From Symsagittifera roscoffensis (Eukaryota; Xenacoelomorpha; Acoela; Convolutidae): a stretch of 62,000 bases of DNA. Below are positions 9,201 through 16,247 of the stretch, in pieces. The notes under the pieces were generated by a model. The model was not told the DNA's origin. It was given only the letters and a program-made list of their open reading frames with translations, and ran no database searches. Within the stretch, counting starts at the first letter, position 1, and each line of letters begins with the position of its first letter. Position numbers and translations under genes: made by a program. The stretch lies in the NCBI RefSeq assembly GCF_963678635.1, contig NC_087063.1, positions 69,461,617 to 69,523,616 on the forward strand, given 5' to 3'.

Positions 9201-11485
9201 TTTTAATGAAATTCCCAAACTTACATATAGTTTGGACCGCAGGAAAAAATCTTGCATTACCAGACACCTTAAGTCGAAATACACCACCTGAATTACTTAC
9301 ACGAAAAACAACAGTTGAAATACCCAAAAACATAAAATTCTACCTTGCAGAAAACGAAACATCATCCCGATTGGAATGCAAATATGCAGTAAAAACTGAC
9401 GTTGAACAATCACAAATAAATAATTTACAACATTTCCCACTTTATTTAGATTGTCAAAATAATCATTATGAAGTTGATCTACTTGGAACATCAACTTTCA
9501 AACCAATCCCATATTCTCAATGGATAAAAAATAACACCCAACAAAAACGAACAAAACAACACCCGCCTAAGAAAGACCATTTTCCACTAATTGAAAAAGA
9601 AGATTTAACTGATAAAATAAATTTATCAGGACCACAAACAAATGATTCAAAATACACAATAAATCAAGTTTTTGACCTTCACGACCCACTTGACACAATA
9701 CCCTTATCTAAATTAGAAATCGAAAACATTTTTCTCCCCCCAACAGAAACAATTACAATTTCAACACTGAAACAATATCAAAATTTTGACCCGATAATTA
9801 GACAACTAAAATCATGGCACAAATATAAAACTAAACCTGTCAAGGCAGATTCAACCATTCTAGGAAACAAAACACTCCTCCGATACTTTCGCAAATTTAA
9901 CAACACAACAATTAACGAAAATACAGACCTTTTAGAGTATAACCTGAATGAATCTACAGTTCCATGTCTCCCTTTAAGTATGATTCTTATAGCTTTTAAT
10001 ATTTCACATACACAAAATATTAAAGGACACTCTGGATCAGAAAAAACATATTCAAATTTTATACAAAATTTTTACTTCCCAAATGCACCAATTTGGATAA
10101 AAGTACTATGCAATGATTGTATAGTATGTCAACTAAATAAACCTTACCCAAATCAAAAACAAATAGCACAAAAACAAGATTTTAAAGGACAAAGTTTGTA
10201 CTTTAACCATCGTATCTCATTTGATACCAAAGGACCAATTTCACCCTCATCCGAAGGAAACTCCTACATTATGGTAATTGTTGACGCATTTACACATTAT
10301 GTAGCACTTAACCCAGTACCACATTGTAACGCTTATTACGCTTACACAACACTCTATGAACACTGGATAGCAAAATTCGGACTACCAGAAATTTTAGTCA
10401 CAGACAACGGTACAGAATTCATAAATAATGAAATTATCACACTATGTCATTTATATAACATTAAACACAAACCACGTACATCTCATGCACCTTGGACAAA
10501 CGGCTTAGTCGAAGGTATGAACCGTTCATTACAAGAATATCTTAGATGTATCATCAACGGAAATGATACAAAATATACCGAATGGTCAGCAGATGTAAAA
10601 TTATTTCCCTTAGCATATAATTCACAAATAACGACAACTTTAGGAATGTCACCATACGAAATGGTTTTTAACCAAAAGCCACGCAAACCAATAATGTTTA
10701 CAGCAAATTCTCATAAAAACGCACAAGGTTATTGTCAACCAAATAAAGACTCAATTTGTTATAACCTACCTTTACATACACACGATGAAGATCATTTTCA
10801 TCACCCACAAATTCTTAAACTAGCCTCCGGTACACACACCGAATGGATTCTAAATAGAGATAAAAAACACAATGAAATTTATCAAAAAATAACAAAAAAG
10901 TTATTACAAAGACAAAACATTAATGAACAAATCAATTCACGTTTTACACCAGCCTCCGAATTAAAAATTGGAACATTTGTTTTAATACCTAATTTTAATA
11001 CTCAAAAAGGATATTCTAAAAAATTACAACCCCTTCGAAAAGGACCATACCAAATAATTGCAAAACCCACTGATGTCACATATAAAATTACCGACTCAAA
11101 CAAAAAAGAAATCGTTCAACATCGAAACAACCTATTACCTTATTACCCAAAAGAATACGCACTCCGCGAATTAACTCAATTATATTCTTTCACAGGATTA
11201 AAAATCATTCAAAATGAACCACATCTGAAAAACACAGAACAAAATGATAACCCCACCGAAAATCAAAACACAAAACCAATCACCACCAAAAACAATACAC
11301 AAAACCATAAAGAATCCCCAAAACAAAGAAAAAATAGAAAAATGACCGAACAAATAATACCCCAAGAACAAATCGACAAATCAGAAAATAGAAAAACAAC
11401 AAGACTCCGAAATCAACCACGTAAAAACTATAAAATATTCATCCCCCAATCTAAAATTTTAAAGAAAGTGGAATTTCAAAAGTAA
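3263..11485 (+). CDS. Gag-Pol polyprotein, Ty3/Gypsy type (2740 aa, one frame)
   Basis: Structural and replication polyprotein in a single frame, with no gag/pol frameshift. Residues 1-590 are a matrix-like N-terminus and Gln-rich linker. Residues about 590-800 are a capsid domain of the Ty3 gag type. A CCHC knuckle lies at about 842-855 (C-x2-C-x4-H-x4-C). Residues about 910-1075 are an Asn/Arg/Ser/Tyr-rich tail. The aspartic protease has DSGAES, with Asp near 1229. The RT has YLDD at 1737-1740. The RNase H acidic residues are near D1886, E1929 and D1956. The integrase has a zinc-binding H/H/C/C at about 2249-2287, catalytic D2321, D2381 and E2417 (DD35E), and a GPY motif at about 2594. The tail is Lys-rich with no visible chromodomain. 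All key catalytic residues are present. The start at 3263 is the first ATG of the frame. It works with the LTRs and primer-binding site to copy and integrate the element. Confidence 0.95.
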   Translation: MSSTHTPGEESPDDDEIFPFIVDATIDRGQHIFCKNLLLNLFEPGISPCKTEFPDVKIKRQIIDHYLKDICNITQQYGIYSIEFTSPYHNNRKYTIQTDDLDLEFSKVFSEYIKSIQYHNSQRANSIFTNEVFAIIYSYISILENEIPITNVSPTETSKHLRVRHEITLLSSYLNIIKENFTKDDVSQHTKHDLQKILAWFIIDYFTHNIDLIAQARKNFRPQNSNDDTAITEQSDYVWDPEWSHPAFISFPQSISSQAISTISYIRDYVKVIPLTIDATPLNYNTFLPDTQNNSLNSTVIHNENLNGTRNLTQQDIQTPSHFINEEIFLTTTTQQSISPIRPNLTTPRNTNPSQTQVTLQSTVKPSVAPQYSHMDYQTYRPMTIPSKTRKTYTRNNFADHNYNYTHPSKTYNQPQRNFNQYTRSRNWDNPMTQPNSINFRTNPPQDHSENYPFFQQNKNKKQTSYQMDYLSSDDDFLQPDIFAPNTQEYRRQGIQRTRTNHRNFSPQPIDAQHQQPIQQQNLINTQSFQPIQQQNPMTAHSYQASQMQNEIPLPYYLQQHEITRNQLSNFSQMPNAAESLQMTMNPYLMGGSSITSNKPLMVFTGTDPEYSVEDYLNAVTANLILNIGPEPINTPLHQNWIHRRTALIQTTLDGAAQKWFSVLPLEIKSNWKKFTQEFSKMFDSERNKQQQRVLCNEIRRLPNETIKQIAVRIETLVRKAYSLNTHDYKNTKMTEILMMTLTPQLRKIAIKKRASHPSSIREPDLDFRKLVDKLEQAEITMKLEETENLKLQYVNRIETTPTNINNIQESETDLVEKITEILNIYEKNPNFKGKPSFKKWCNYCRRYGHSISECRQKQQDNQNKPQKYKEPNKSFYQYMKKDQNLPNKTVYSNNSSGKPLPNNTNYTRNQSPYNSSYRGRSPERRNTNNSSQNHYNRPNSRNNYSRSNSNTQRFVSRSNSQSRNNYYPNNQSRNSSYNRNRNYSYNRNRSYSNNRNQNYPNNQSRNNSYNRLNYNRPNNNYQNRSRNNSQNRHPSYNNRYRNYSQSPHRNNNNYNNSNNRHRSSTPKHQRQINQVQSNPETTSDPPGIDDTVTDTLQLNQINCTSSDSESDTENTLSINMIKVENDYESVIYEQPFSSHIYENQSEFLQNYYTTPINSTPTTQETNEINTTNQTNKNTKTKCLNTNHIYQNIQKEQPKEKIWTIPFLLESPRNKEFQPPDLEIDFLIDSGAESNIINIPTWNEIKTLHPKLTPLETSSKLATAQGSTLINYGKIQLFLLPTRTMEQSKILNKPFKQIFHITDIKYNIIGIPFISKYIPTINILNSKILIKDKYTKTKETSLTFFQRLNKQPPFFSKFYPIFNQQRKHLKPLSGNIYNFSIKQVHQYDKEQNKQKFYMSEFEFKPIHKFFKITISSIKYLKNSNSDIISLHVYNNTPYQVTLPLGLLGYCETNATISPIHEKAYRVNNILQLLDICQSTILNEELSINNIISNENRNTDYFTKTPYFKPTFNISNYTEDQQKFLTMFNFQHSQITQDEFEKLAKQLIKYSSVYATSKFDVGKISSSLHLPLKPDAVFKKQRASKVPIHLHDKVNRLLDILEQYNIISPVNKEEQPKGNTFINPVIILAKGESLKIVLDARYLNSLIDESKCNWPIEPIQIILTKINGKYFTTADMNSAYNQMPLDEQSRRLTQFVIGNQQYEFNRLFYGISIGPAAFSAFMSKIFRPLILKKNAITYLDDVFMQSQTKDEMFNVLEKYHQILQNENLKAAPDKSHFFLTRVKFLGHNIERKTITPLKSRIDAIQKLQPPTNKKKIQEFLGMLNFLSKYVYKMQLYLRPFYNILRQQNNFEWNTEHQTRFEEIKKLLTEQISNTIPDSNQPFYAMCDASNFGIGAALLQSHNGTNKMNLISANSRLFTQAELRLSTLMRECTAIIYTLTEYEFLILGSKHPTVLFTDHKPIIFLFTQKSNPNHRVYRFQLILMKFPNLHIVWTAGKNLALPDTLSRNTPPELLTRKTTVEIPKNIKFYLAENETSSRLECKYAVKTDVEQSQINNLQHFPLYLDCQNNHYEVDLLGTSTFKPIPYSQWIKNNTQQKRTKQHPPKKDHFPLIEKEDLTDKINLSGPQTNDSKYTINQVFDLHDPLDTIPLSKLEIENIFLPPTETITISTLKQYQNFDPIIRQLKSWHKYKTKPVKADSTILGNKTLLRYFRKFNNTTINENTDLLEYNLNESTVPCLPLSMILIAFNISHTQNIKGHSGSEKTYSNFIQNFYFPNAPIWIKVLCNDCIVCQLNKPYPNQKQIAQKQDFKGQSLYFNHRISFDTKGPISPSSEGNSYIMVIVDAFTHYVALNPVPHCNAYYAYTTLYEHWIAKFGLPEILVTDNGTEFINNEIITLCHLYNIKHKPRTSHAPWTNGLVEGMNRSLQEYLRCIINGNDTKYTEWSADVKLFPLAYNSQITTTLGMSPYEMVFNQKPRKPIMFTANSHKNAQGYCQPNKDSICYNLPLHTHDEDHFHHPQILKLASGTHTEWILNRDKKHNEIYQKITKKLLQRQNINEQINSRFTPASELKIGTFVLIPNFNTQKGYSKKLQPLRKGPYQIIAKPTDVTYKITDSNKKEIVQHRNNLLPYYPKEYALRELTQLYSFTGLKIIQNEPHLKNTEQNDNPTENQNTKPITTKNNTQNHKESPKQRKNRKMTEQIIPQEQIDKSENRKTTRLRNQPRKNYKIFIPQSKILKKVEFQK

Positions 11486-12083
11486 TTTTAACATTATACT
11501 TCACAATCTTGAAACCTTCGAAACATTTTTCATTTACATTTTTCAAAATAACATGCTGACAAGTACGTAATAATTCTAGTTCAAAATAGACCAATAGGAT
11601 TCATCCATTCCGTCACTTTCTCTAACTCAAACTAAGACCAATTAGACGAATCATATAGAACTCCAGGCACATCTATAACTATAACTTTACGACCTCCAGG
11701 TCAAAAATAAGCAAACCACTCCAACTTGACAACTAAAATAAATATCACCATAATACCGTACCCCTCCCTTATCTAATAACCCAAAGATCAACAATATTTC
11801 CCCAACTCAGACCACGAATACCCCCAAAGCAAATTTGTTAACTTAGCCTAAAGTAACAAAATGAACATTTTAATTAGCCTAAAGTATAAAAATCTCACCA
11901 TACCCCGGATCATTTGACAAACAAAAATAAAGAAAAAGACGACCTCCCAATCACCATGAAAATTGCCCCCAACAATTTTTTACAAAACTCGACCCACTTG
12001 TCAAAAAACTAATAAATAATCCGACCACACTAGAAAATCGCCTCAAACAGCAAAAAATATTCGACCAAGAGATCATTTCTTAA
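11486..12083 (+). other. Spacer between gag-pol and the 3' gene block
   Basis: No open frame of note. About 400 nt of it (roughly 11571-11975) has no counterpart in element 2, where the flanking sequences sit almost side by side (50890-50940), so it was gained here or lost there. It contains two copies of tagcctaaagta near 11840-11880. No gene is seen. Confidence 0.55.
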
Positions 12084-12314
12084 ATGCTCTTCTCTCAATC
12101 AGTTACTCAAATACTCATAAATCTTAAACATTTTTTTACAATACTTGAAACCTTTATAATATTTCTTTTTGATATACTTGAATCTTTTCTAATAACCCTA
12201 ATCATTTTTTGTAACATTTTTTTAATTTTCTACACTATTCTCGAACTATTCCTCCAACTTTCCAAAACCCTTGATTATATCCACAGGTACGATTTATACA
12301 ACTTGTCTAAATGA
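12084..12314 (+). CDS. 76-aa hydrophobic frame (possible membrane protein)
   Basis: Rich in Ile, Leu and Phe, with one long hydrophobic run from about residue 18 to 60 that could span a membrane once or twice. Its TGA overlaps the next ATG (ATGA at 12311-12314). The corresponding sequence in element 2 (around 51022-51265) is broken and shows no conserved reading frame, so it may be a chance frame in a T-rich, acceptor-proximal stretch rather than a gene. A polypyrimidine-rich run followed by cacag sits inside it. Confidence 0.3.
   Translation: MLFSQSVTQILINLKHFFTILETFIIFLFDILESFLITLIIFCNIFLIFYTILELFLQLSKTLDYIHRYDLYNLSK
12285..12286 (+). promoter_or_regulatory. Candidate 3' splice site upstream of the 3' genes
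   Basis: A T/C-rich tract ends in ccacag, followed by gtacgat. The cacaggtacgat core is kept in element 2 (AG at 51235-51236) although its neighbours have diverged. It lies 24 nt before the ATG of the 62-aa frame. Joined to a leader donor it would give a subgenomic mRNA for the small membrane protein and the genes after it. Confidence 0.4.
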
Positions 12315-12499
12315 TACGAACAATTTTCAGTAGAACTGATATTTTTTTATTGTTTGTAATTTTCATAGCATTCTTATCATCACTCATTTTGACAATATGT
12401 AAATGTATAAAGAAAGCAATCTTCACATTTGCCCTAGCAACAATCCTTCTAATTCTTTTTTTGGAAGAATATTATAATAAACATAAACCTTCCCACTAA
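12311..12499 (+). CDS. 62-aa small membrane protein
   Basis: Two hydrophobic segments (about residues 9-28 and 36-52) are separated by a short basic hinge (CKCIKK), with a charged C-terminus: a hairpin-like double-span layout, as in viroporins and other small viral hydrophobic proteins. I recognise no family. Element 2 keeps the whole frame open (51262-51450) with about 9 of 62 residues changed, all compatible with membrane spans, while most larger frames there are broken. Its ATG overlaps the TGA of the previous hydrophobic frame. The next frame opens 5 nt after its stop. Confidence 0.6.
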   Translation: MIRTIFSRTDIFLLFVIFIAFLSSLILTICKCIKKAIFTFALATILLILFLEEYYNKHKPSH

Positions 12500-12504
12500 A
12501 GTAA

Positions 12505-13641
12505 CAATTCAAAAATCCATCAAAAATTGCTACCCAACAGTCACAGAATCAGTCTTCACCGACATCATCCCAAGATAACCAAACACCACCTTCAACTACT
12601 CAAAATCCTCAAACATCTACACGAATTTCTTTTCAAGACAATCCATACACTTTTGAAGAACGACATGCTCGTTTATCAGAACCACTAGAACCAGTTCAAC
12701 GACAAGCACCTCTAAGCGAACCAACATATAACCTATACCCAACACTACCACAAGAACTAAGTAGAATAAGAAATCCTAGTCAAAACCAAAATACAGTCGA
12801 AATAAATAGACAAATTATACATCCTCGACGAAACAGAAATTTTCAAACTCCCCGAGTTCATTTTGATATACCTCAATCCCCATCACAAAACACTCCAGAA
12901 AACCCCATTGGTATATTACCAGAAACCCCTACGCTTCTTTCACAACGTAGCACCTCAAGCCTACCATCAGATTACTTAGGTTCAACACCAACATCTGAAC
13001 AAATACGTGAAAATCCTTTCAACCCCACAAACCAAACATCACGATTTCCATATTGGACTACACATTCATTTACACAAGGTGAACCAAATTTAGTCAATGA
13101 CCCCATAGATATTTCTACGGATACAACAACATCCTCATCACTACCAGAAACATTATCACTACCATCAACACCATCAATAAGTCAATTTTCACCACCACCT
13201 TTTAACTTAAATTTTCCAAATAATCTCGACGCCAGATATCGAGAACAATCATCAATAAATATTCCTTTAAGATTAGATTGGAATACATTTACAGCACCTC
13301 CACCATTATTTGGACAACATCAAGAAAGTAACCGCCTTCATAACTGGGCACTTAATAGATTACAATATCGCCAAGATATTCACAACGATATCCGTGATCA
13401 CAATATTCAAATACTCCAACAAAACAGTTTACAATTAAAGTTTGAAATCACAGTTAAATTAAATAATATTACCCAACATCCCTACCCATTAAACCCACCT
13501 AACATAACAGCTCAATCACTACCACCACCGTTTATAACTACTGAAGTAATATACAAATACGACAGATATACAAAAAACACAATTGGCTACATTACATTTT
13601 ATAATCCATACTCAGGATTATCATACACATGTATATTCTAA
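12505..13641 (+). CDS. 378-codon frame with no ATG, unknown protein
   Basis: Open from just after a TAA at 12502-12504 to TAA at 13639-13641, with no in-frame ATG anywhere. Codons about 1-230 are rich in Pro, Ser, Thr, Gln and Asn and probably disordered. The last 140 or so look folded (hydrophobic/polar alternation, several Trp, Tyr and Phe). Element 2 holds two decayed copies that align along the full length, so it is a real family gene. It must start by splicing onto an upstream AUG, at a non-AUG codon, or by reinitiation. A simple frameshift from the 62-aa frame is excluded here because stops separate the two. It overlaps the env ATG by 13 nt. The function is unknown; its position before env would fit a structural or matrix-like protein. 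Confidence 0.6.
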   Translation, partial: QFKNPSKIATQQSQNQSSPTSSQDNQTPPSTTQNPQTSTRISFQDNPYTFEERHARLSEPLEPVQRQAPLSEPTYNLYPTLPQELSRIRNPSQNQNTVEINRQIIHPRRNRNFQTPRVHFDIPQSPSQNTPENPIGILPETPTLLSQRSTSSLPSDYLGSTPTSEQIRENPFNPTNQTSRFPYWTTHSFTQGEPNLVNDPIDISTDTTTSSSLPETLSLPSTPSISQFSPPPFNLNFPNNLDARYREQSSINIPLRLDWNTFTAPPPLFGQHQESNRLHNWALNRLQYRQDIHNDIRDHNIQILQQNSLQLKFEITVKLNNITQHPYPLNPPNITAQSLPPPFITTEVIYKYDRYTKNTIGYITFYNPYSGLSYTCIF

Positions 13642-16247
13642 AATTATTAATTTTTCTCCAACTCCTTTTTCTAGTAATCTCAAATCAAAACATAAACCCT
13701 TCCCCTCGTACAGGACCACAAGATTTATTAGTAACACATTACGATTGTGAAGAAAATGAACAAAAAACACTACATAAATATGCAATAAATCAAGTATCAC
13801 AATGTGAAACAGAACCACAAGCTATAGAAACCACAGATGTAATAGCAACACTCTATTCAAAAGCCCGAGCAACAACAGTTACAGGTTATAAATTCACAGC
13901 AACATTTTCCGAAAAGAAAGTACATTGTTCACAAGTCTCGAACGGAAACAAAAACCGACTTGACCATGAATCATTCTATCAGAGTAATATAGAACGTCTT
14001 TTACATCTCAATCCCGACGATTGTAAAAATGAATTACTTAGACTAAACATCACACAAAATAAAAACTCCGAAAGAAGGTTAGTTAACTTTCAAGTTTTTT
14101 CAGACTCTGTACATCAATCACAACTTGAAAGACACCAAGGACATATAAAACTAGCTGAAAAATACCCATATAACGGCGCACACGGACGATTAACCTATGA
14201 CCTACACGATAAACATTGGATACCACACATTGGTATAAATGACCCATCAAACTGCAAAGCAGACACAAAAAATAAAGGATACCAAGAAATAATGTTTTTC
14301 GATTGGAAAATACAACTCGAAAAAATACAACTAACACGAGATTTATCAGATAATACAATGATCTATCAAGGAATCCGATTACCTTGTAAAAATGATCAAG
14401 GTTATTGCGACCCTACAACGAGAACACAAGCAACAATTGTTTGGTTCCCCGAAGATACATGTACAACATTTCAAGTAGCAAAAATACACGCTCGTATGAT
14501 AAAATTTCACGAAAAATATTTTATACAATCAATTCCATATGAACAAGTCCATCCATCACGAAAACTAAGTTCTAATTTTAGAAACATAGACAATATAGAA
14601 AATAAATTGACACGTTTTCAAATATATCAAGAAACAGAACTTGCATGTAAATACAGAAACCCACTTCACAAAACACAATACTCCGAAATATTAGTTGAAT
14701 ACGAAAAAGGATTCGACATGACCACTGGAAAAGTAAAAATCGACCCATATGCCACAGGTCATCCTCCAAACGAAGGAACATCCTATATACCAGTTAATTT
14801 TGAAAAAAGCAACGGACAACCTGGTGGACATCTAAAACCCCATGACACCAGAAGCACACGCTTACAAGAATTATCACTAATGAATACTACATATTTCGGT
14901 AATATCCACTATGATATTCATTTAGATATGAAACTAGATTATACAATTAGCCGAATTTTTCAAGAAATGTCACTCTCCGAATTAGAAACACTACACCAAC
15001 TATGCGAATTAGAACGAACACAAATATTACAATCACTTGCACTAGCAGTATTAAAAATACCCTATGCAGGATACTTATTATCTGGAAATAGATCAAATTT
15101 TTTAGACTATGAAGGAAACATCTTATGGTTTTATACTTGTACTAAAAAAGTATCACCACTATACGTTTTTGAAGATAAACGATGTTATAAAAGAATCCCT
15201 ATCTTTTATAAAAATAAAGTACATTTCGTTGACACACTTTCTCGAAGAACCTATTTCTGGGATACCGCAGTTCCATGTGGATCAGAAAACAGCCACAATG
15301 TAGTACAACTAAACCCTGATGAAAATAAATATTATCTTCTCACTCCATATCCCACATTAATGCAATCACTCAAAAAGTTTTCACCAGAAAGCATTCGCGC
15401 TATTGCTCGAAACCCAAATATAGACTTACAATCAATAGGAATCTATTCAAAATCAGATATTCAACATCATATTAGAACACAACAATTCCAAGAATTATTA
15501 ACACAAATGGACACTATACAAAGACAATCAATAGACCAAAATTTACGCAAACTTGCAGAAACCGCAGGATTTGCCGATATCTACACGCAAGACTATAGCG
15601 GATATTTTAAAGACATTAAAGATTATATATATCTAAACGGTGAAAAATACCGTCCCCAAGATATATCACCAATAAACATTTTTAGCTTTGTTACACTCAA
15701 AAATGAGATCCTAGATTTTCTAGGATGGCCCTACTACATCTTAGAAAAATTGACTATTTTATACGCAATGTTTAACTTTATTGGATTTCTTTTCTCACTT
15801 TTAAAAGGAATCTACAACACATGTGCTATACACACACAAGTAAACAGACAAGCAAGCGTAGCACGCATACTCTTTGCAGGATTTTTTGGAATCTTTTCTA
15901 CATCTATAAACAAAATTCTTTTAGACGCACAAATAAAAGAATATAACACAAAAATAGCAACACGACAAAATACATACGACGAAGAACATAACAATGTAGA
16001 CATAACGCCAACGGCACCACAATTACCACCCCTACCAAATAACCATCCACTATCCCTAGTCCCACGAAATTTTCGAAATTTAGCCATCACACATAATCCA
16101 AATTTTCGACTCACCAAATCACAAAGTCCCATCCAACATATAATGACACACCAGTCACAAGATGATAATACTTATGAACAAATTATTGAACAACCCCATA
16201 CCACCGCTTTTCAGTCTCAAAATAATCATTTTTTTAGCCCACGATGA
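13629..16247 (+). CDS. Envelope-like glycoprotein, chuvirus-glycoprotein type (872 aa)
   Basis: Starts with a hydrophobic signal peptide (residues 1 to about 18). The ectodomain runs to about 695, with many paired cysteines and several N-x-S/T sites. A membrane anchor lies at about 700-730, a second hydrophobic stretch at about 745-768, and a Pro/Gln-rich internal tail of about 100 residues follows. The block at about 457-500 (a Cys-Glu-Leu-Glu-Arg start, then a Gly-Asn-Arg-Ser and a Trp-Phe-Tyr-x-Cys) and the Cys/Arg-Ile-Pro block after it resemble what I know of Jingchuvirales (chuvirus) glycoproteins. These are class III-like fusion proteins already known as env genes of some insect BEL/Pao elements. 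That assignment is from memory and needs a profile search. The ATG lies within the end of the previous frame; the stop overlaps the next ATG as ATGA. Element 2 has broken, partly duplicated copies. Confidence 0.75.
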   Translation: MYILKLLIFLQLLFLVISNQNINPSPRTGPQDLLVTHYDCEENEQKTLHKYAINQVSQCETEPQAIETTDVIATLYSKARATTVTGYKFTATFSEKKVHCSQVSNGNKNRLDHESFYQSNIERLLHLNPDDCKNELLRLNITQNKNSERRLVNFQVFSDSVHQSQLERHQGHIKLAEKYPYNGAHGRLTYDLHDKHWIPHIGINDPSNCKADTKNKGYQEIMFFDWKIQLEKIQLTRDLSDNTMIYQGIRLPCKNDQGYCDPTTRTQATIVWFPEDTCTTFQVAKIHARMIKFHEKYFIQSIPYEQVHPSRKLSSNFRNIDNIENKLTRFQIYQETELACKYRNPLHKTQYSEILVEYEKGFDMTTGKVKIDPYATGHPPNEGTSYIPVNFEKSNGQPGGHLKPHDTRSTRLQELSLMNTTYFGNIHYDIHLDMKLDYTISRIFQEMSLSELETLHQLCELERTQILQSLALAVLKIPYAGYLLSGNRSNFLDYEGNILWFYTCTKKVSPLYVFEDKRCYKRIPIFYKNKVHFVDTLSRRTYFWDTAVPCGSENSHNVVQLNPDENKYYLLTPYPTLMQSLKKFSPESIRAIARNPNIDLQSIGIYSKSDIQHHIRTQQFQELLTQMDTIQRQSIDQNLRKLAETAGFADIYTQDYSGYFKDIKDYIYLNGEKYRPQDISPINIFSFVTLKNEILDFLGWPYYILEKLTILYAMFNFIGFLFSLLKGIYNTCAIHTQVNRQASVARILFAGFFGIFSTSINKILLDAQIKEYNTKIATRQNTYDEEHNNVDITPTAPQLPPLPNNHPLSLVPRNFRNLAITHNPNFRLTKSQSPIQHIMTHQSQDDNTYEQIIEQPHTTAFQSQNNHFFSPR

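Noticed and set aside
12485-12510. Stop readthrough or -1 frameshift feeding the ATG-less frame from the 62-aa frame
   Set aside because: In element 1 the two frames do not overlap and stops separate them. In element 2 the register differs, so no consistent recoding signal exists.
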